The notes under the pieces are model-generated. The model saw only the letters and a list, made by a program, of their open reading frames with translations. It did no database searches and had not been told where the DNA came from. Made by a program: the position numbers and the translations under genes. This document shows, one piece after another, positions 5,512-6,017 of a stretch of 6,017 nucleotides of DNA. The DNA lies in the NCBI GenBank assembly GCA_005883115.1, contig VAZQ01000356.1:1-6017 (forward strand), read 5' to 3'. The stretch's first letter is position 1; each line of letters opens with the position of its first letter. The DNA comes from Alphaproteobacteria bacterium. Lineage in GTDB: Bacteria; Pseudomonadota; Alphaproteobacteria; Rhizobiales; Xanthobacteraceae.

Positions 5512-6017
5512 ATGAAGCGGAAAATCCTTGCCGTCTTGCTCGCGTTTATTGCGTCGCTCGTCATATTTCAAAGCGTACAGGCGTACCCGGATCGACCGAT
5601 CAAACTGATCGTGCCGTCGCCTGCAGGAGGGCCGCCGGACCAGATTGCGCGGTTGCTCTCCGACAAAATGGCCGCCGCACTCGGGCAGCCGGTGATCGTG
5701 GAGAACCGAACCGGCGGAGCTGGCGGCATCATCGGCGCGAAATCGGTCGCAATGGCAGAGCCGGATGGTTACACGCTTTTCATGGGGAGCACGAGCTCTG
5801 TCCTCATCGCGCCTTTGATCTACAGGAATGCCGGTTACACCGCCGCAACGTTCGCGCCCATCGCGCGTGTTGCAGAGACCACAGAAATGCTCGCCCTGCA
5901 TCCTTCCGTGCCGGCCAACTCCATTTCGGAATTGGTCACACTTGCGAAGTCGCGGCCGGGCGCGTTGAGCTATGGGTCAGCCGGCGTCGGGACGCTTCCG
6001 CATCTCGAGGGCGAATT
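5512..6017 (+). CDS. Tripartite tricarboxylate transporter receptor, Bug/TctC family (3' end missing)
   Basis: A periplasmic solute receptor of the Bug/TctC type, which normally binds carboxylates such as citrate, or other small anionic or aromatic compounds, and hands them to a TctAB membrane complex. The visible 168 residues are about half of the usual 320; the frame runs open off the right edge. A Sec signal (MKRKILAVLLAFIASLVIFQSVQA, probable cleavage after Ala24) is followed by the family hallmark YPDRPIKLIVPSPAGGPPDQIAR (25-47), with Asp43 in the ligand-pincer loop. Then come VIVENRTGGAGGIIGA (61-76), EPDGYTL (83-89) and a YGSAGVGTLPHLEGE end. It starts 50 bp after the reductase gene and has its own ribosome binding site, so co-transcription is likely. 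No TctA or TctB gene is visible; in many alpha- and betaproteobacteria these receptors occur in large numbers without linked membrane genes. Ligand unknown. Confidence 0.92.
   Translation, partial: MKRKILAVLLAFIASLVIFQSVQAYPDRPIKLIVPSPAGGPPDQIARLLSDKMAAALGQPVIVENRTGGAGGIIGAKSVAMAEPDGYTLFMGSTSSVLIAPLIYRNAGYTAATFAPIARVAETTEMLALHPSVPANSISELVTLAKSRPGALSYGSAGVGTLPHLEGE

Noticed and set aside
5458..5901. A 147-codon open frame on the minus strand at the right end
   Set aside because: It is the complement of the signal peptide and hallmark motifs of the TctC-type receptor, which is far better supported.

Overview
The window reads as an ordinary stretch of chromosome from a high-GC proteobacterium. 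An alphaproteobacterium of the Bradyrhizobium / Xanthobacteraceae type (order Hyphomicrobiales) is the best guess. The reasons are the GC-rich third codon positions, two different classes of stand-alone periplasmic solute receptor, a PsiF-repeat protein, a small DWWVAEL-type protein of a kind I associate with that order, and a long flavin monooxygenase. This is inference from gene content; a betaproteobacterium such as a Burkholderiales member cannot be excluded. I see no rRNA, tRNA, CRISPR array, insertion sequence, integrase or phage gene.

Layout, left to right. (1) Positions 2-865, plus strand: the 3' part of a gene for an NMT1/SsuA-type ABC transporter substrate-binding protein, its signal peptide lying off the left edge. 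(2) Four minus-strand genes: a glutathione S-transferase (962-1564), a 65-residue conserved hypothetical protein (1741-1938), a small exported PsiF-repeat protein (2134-2388) and an FMO-type flavoprotein monooxygenase with an extra N-terminal domain (2520-4280). (3) A 248-bp divergent spacer (4281-4528) containing overlapping inverted repeats. (4) A plus-strand pair 50 bp apart: a ketopantoate-reductase-family enzyme (4529-5461) and a Bug/TctC-type tripartite-tricarboxylate-transporter receptor (5512 to the right edge, truncated).

No gene-free stretch exceeds 300 bp. The 96-bp convergent gap (866-961) holds a perfect 8-bp inverted repeat. The 176-bp gap (1565-1740) holds a 9-bp GC-rich inverted repeat and no gene. 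The 195-bp gap (1939-2133) holds a TATAAT box and a 16-bp palindrome matching the CRP consensus TGTGA-N6-TCACA. The 131-bp gap (2389-2519) holds the PsiF-gene ribosome binding site and little else that can be recognised.

The minus-strand genes are separated by 130-200 bp and probably do not form a single operon. Only the reductase/receptor pair looks co-transcribed. The common theme is uptake of small organic acids or sulfonate/nitrile-like solutes plus redox and detoxification enzymes, typical of a soil heterotroph. I found no convincing new multi-gene system. The most notable signals are the CRP-like palindrome, the domain fusion in the monooxygenase and the competing inverted repeats ahead of the reductase gene.
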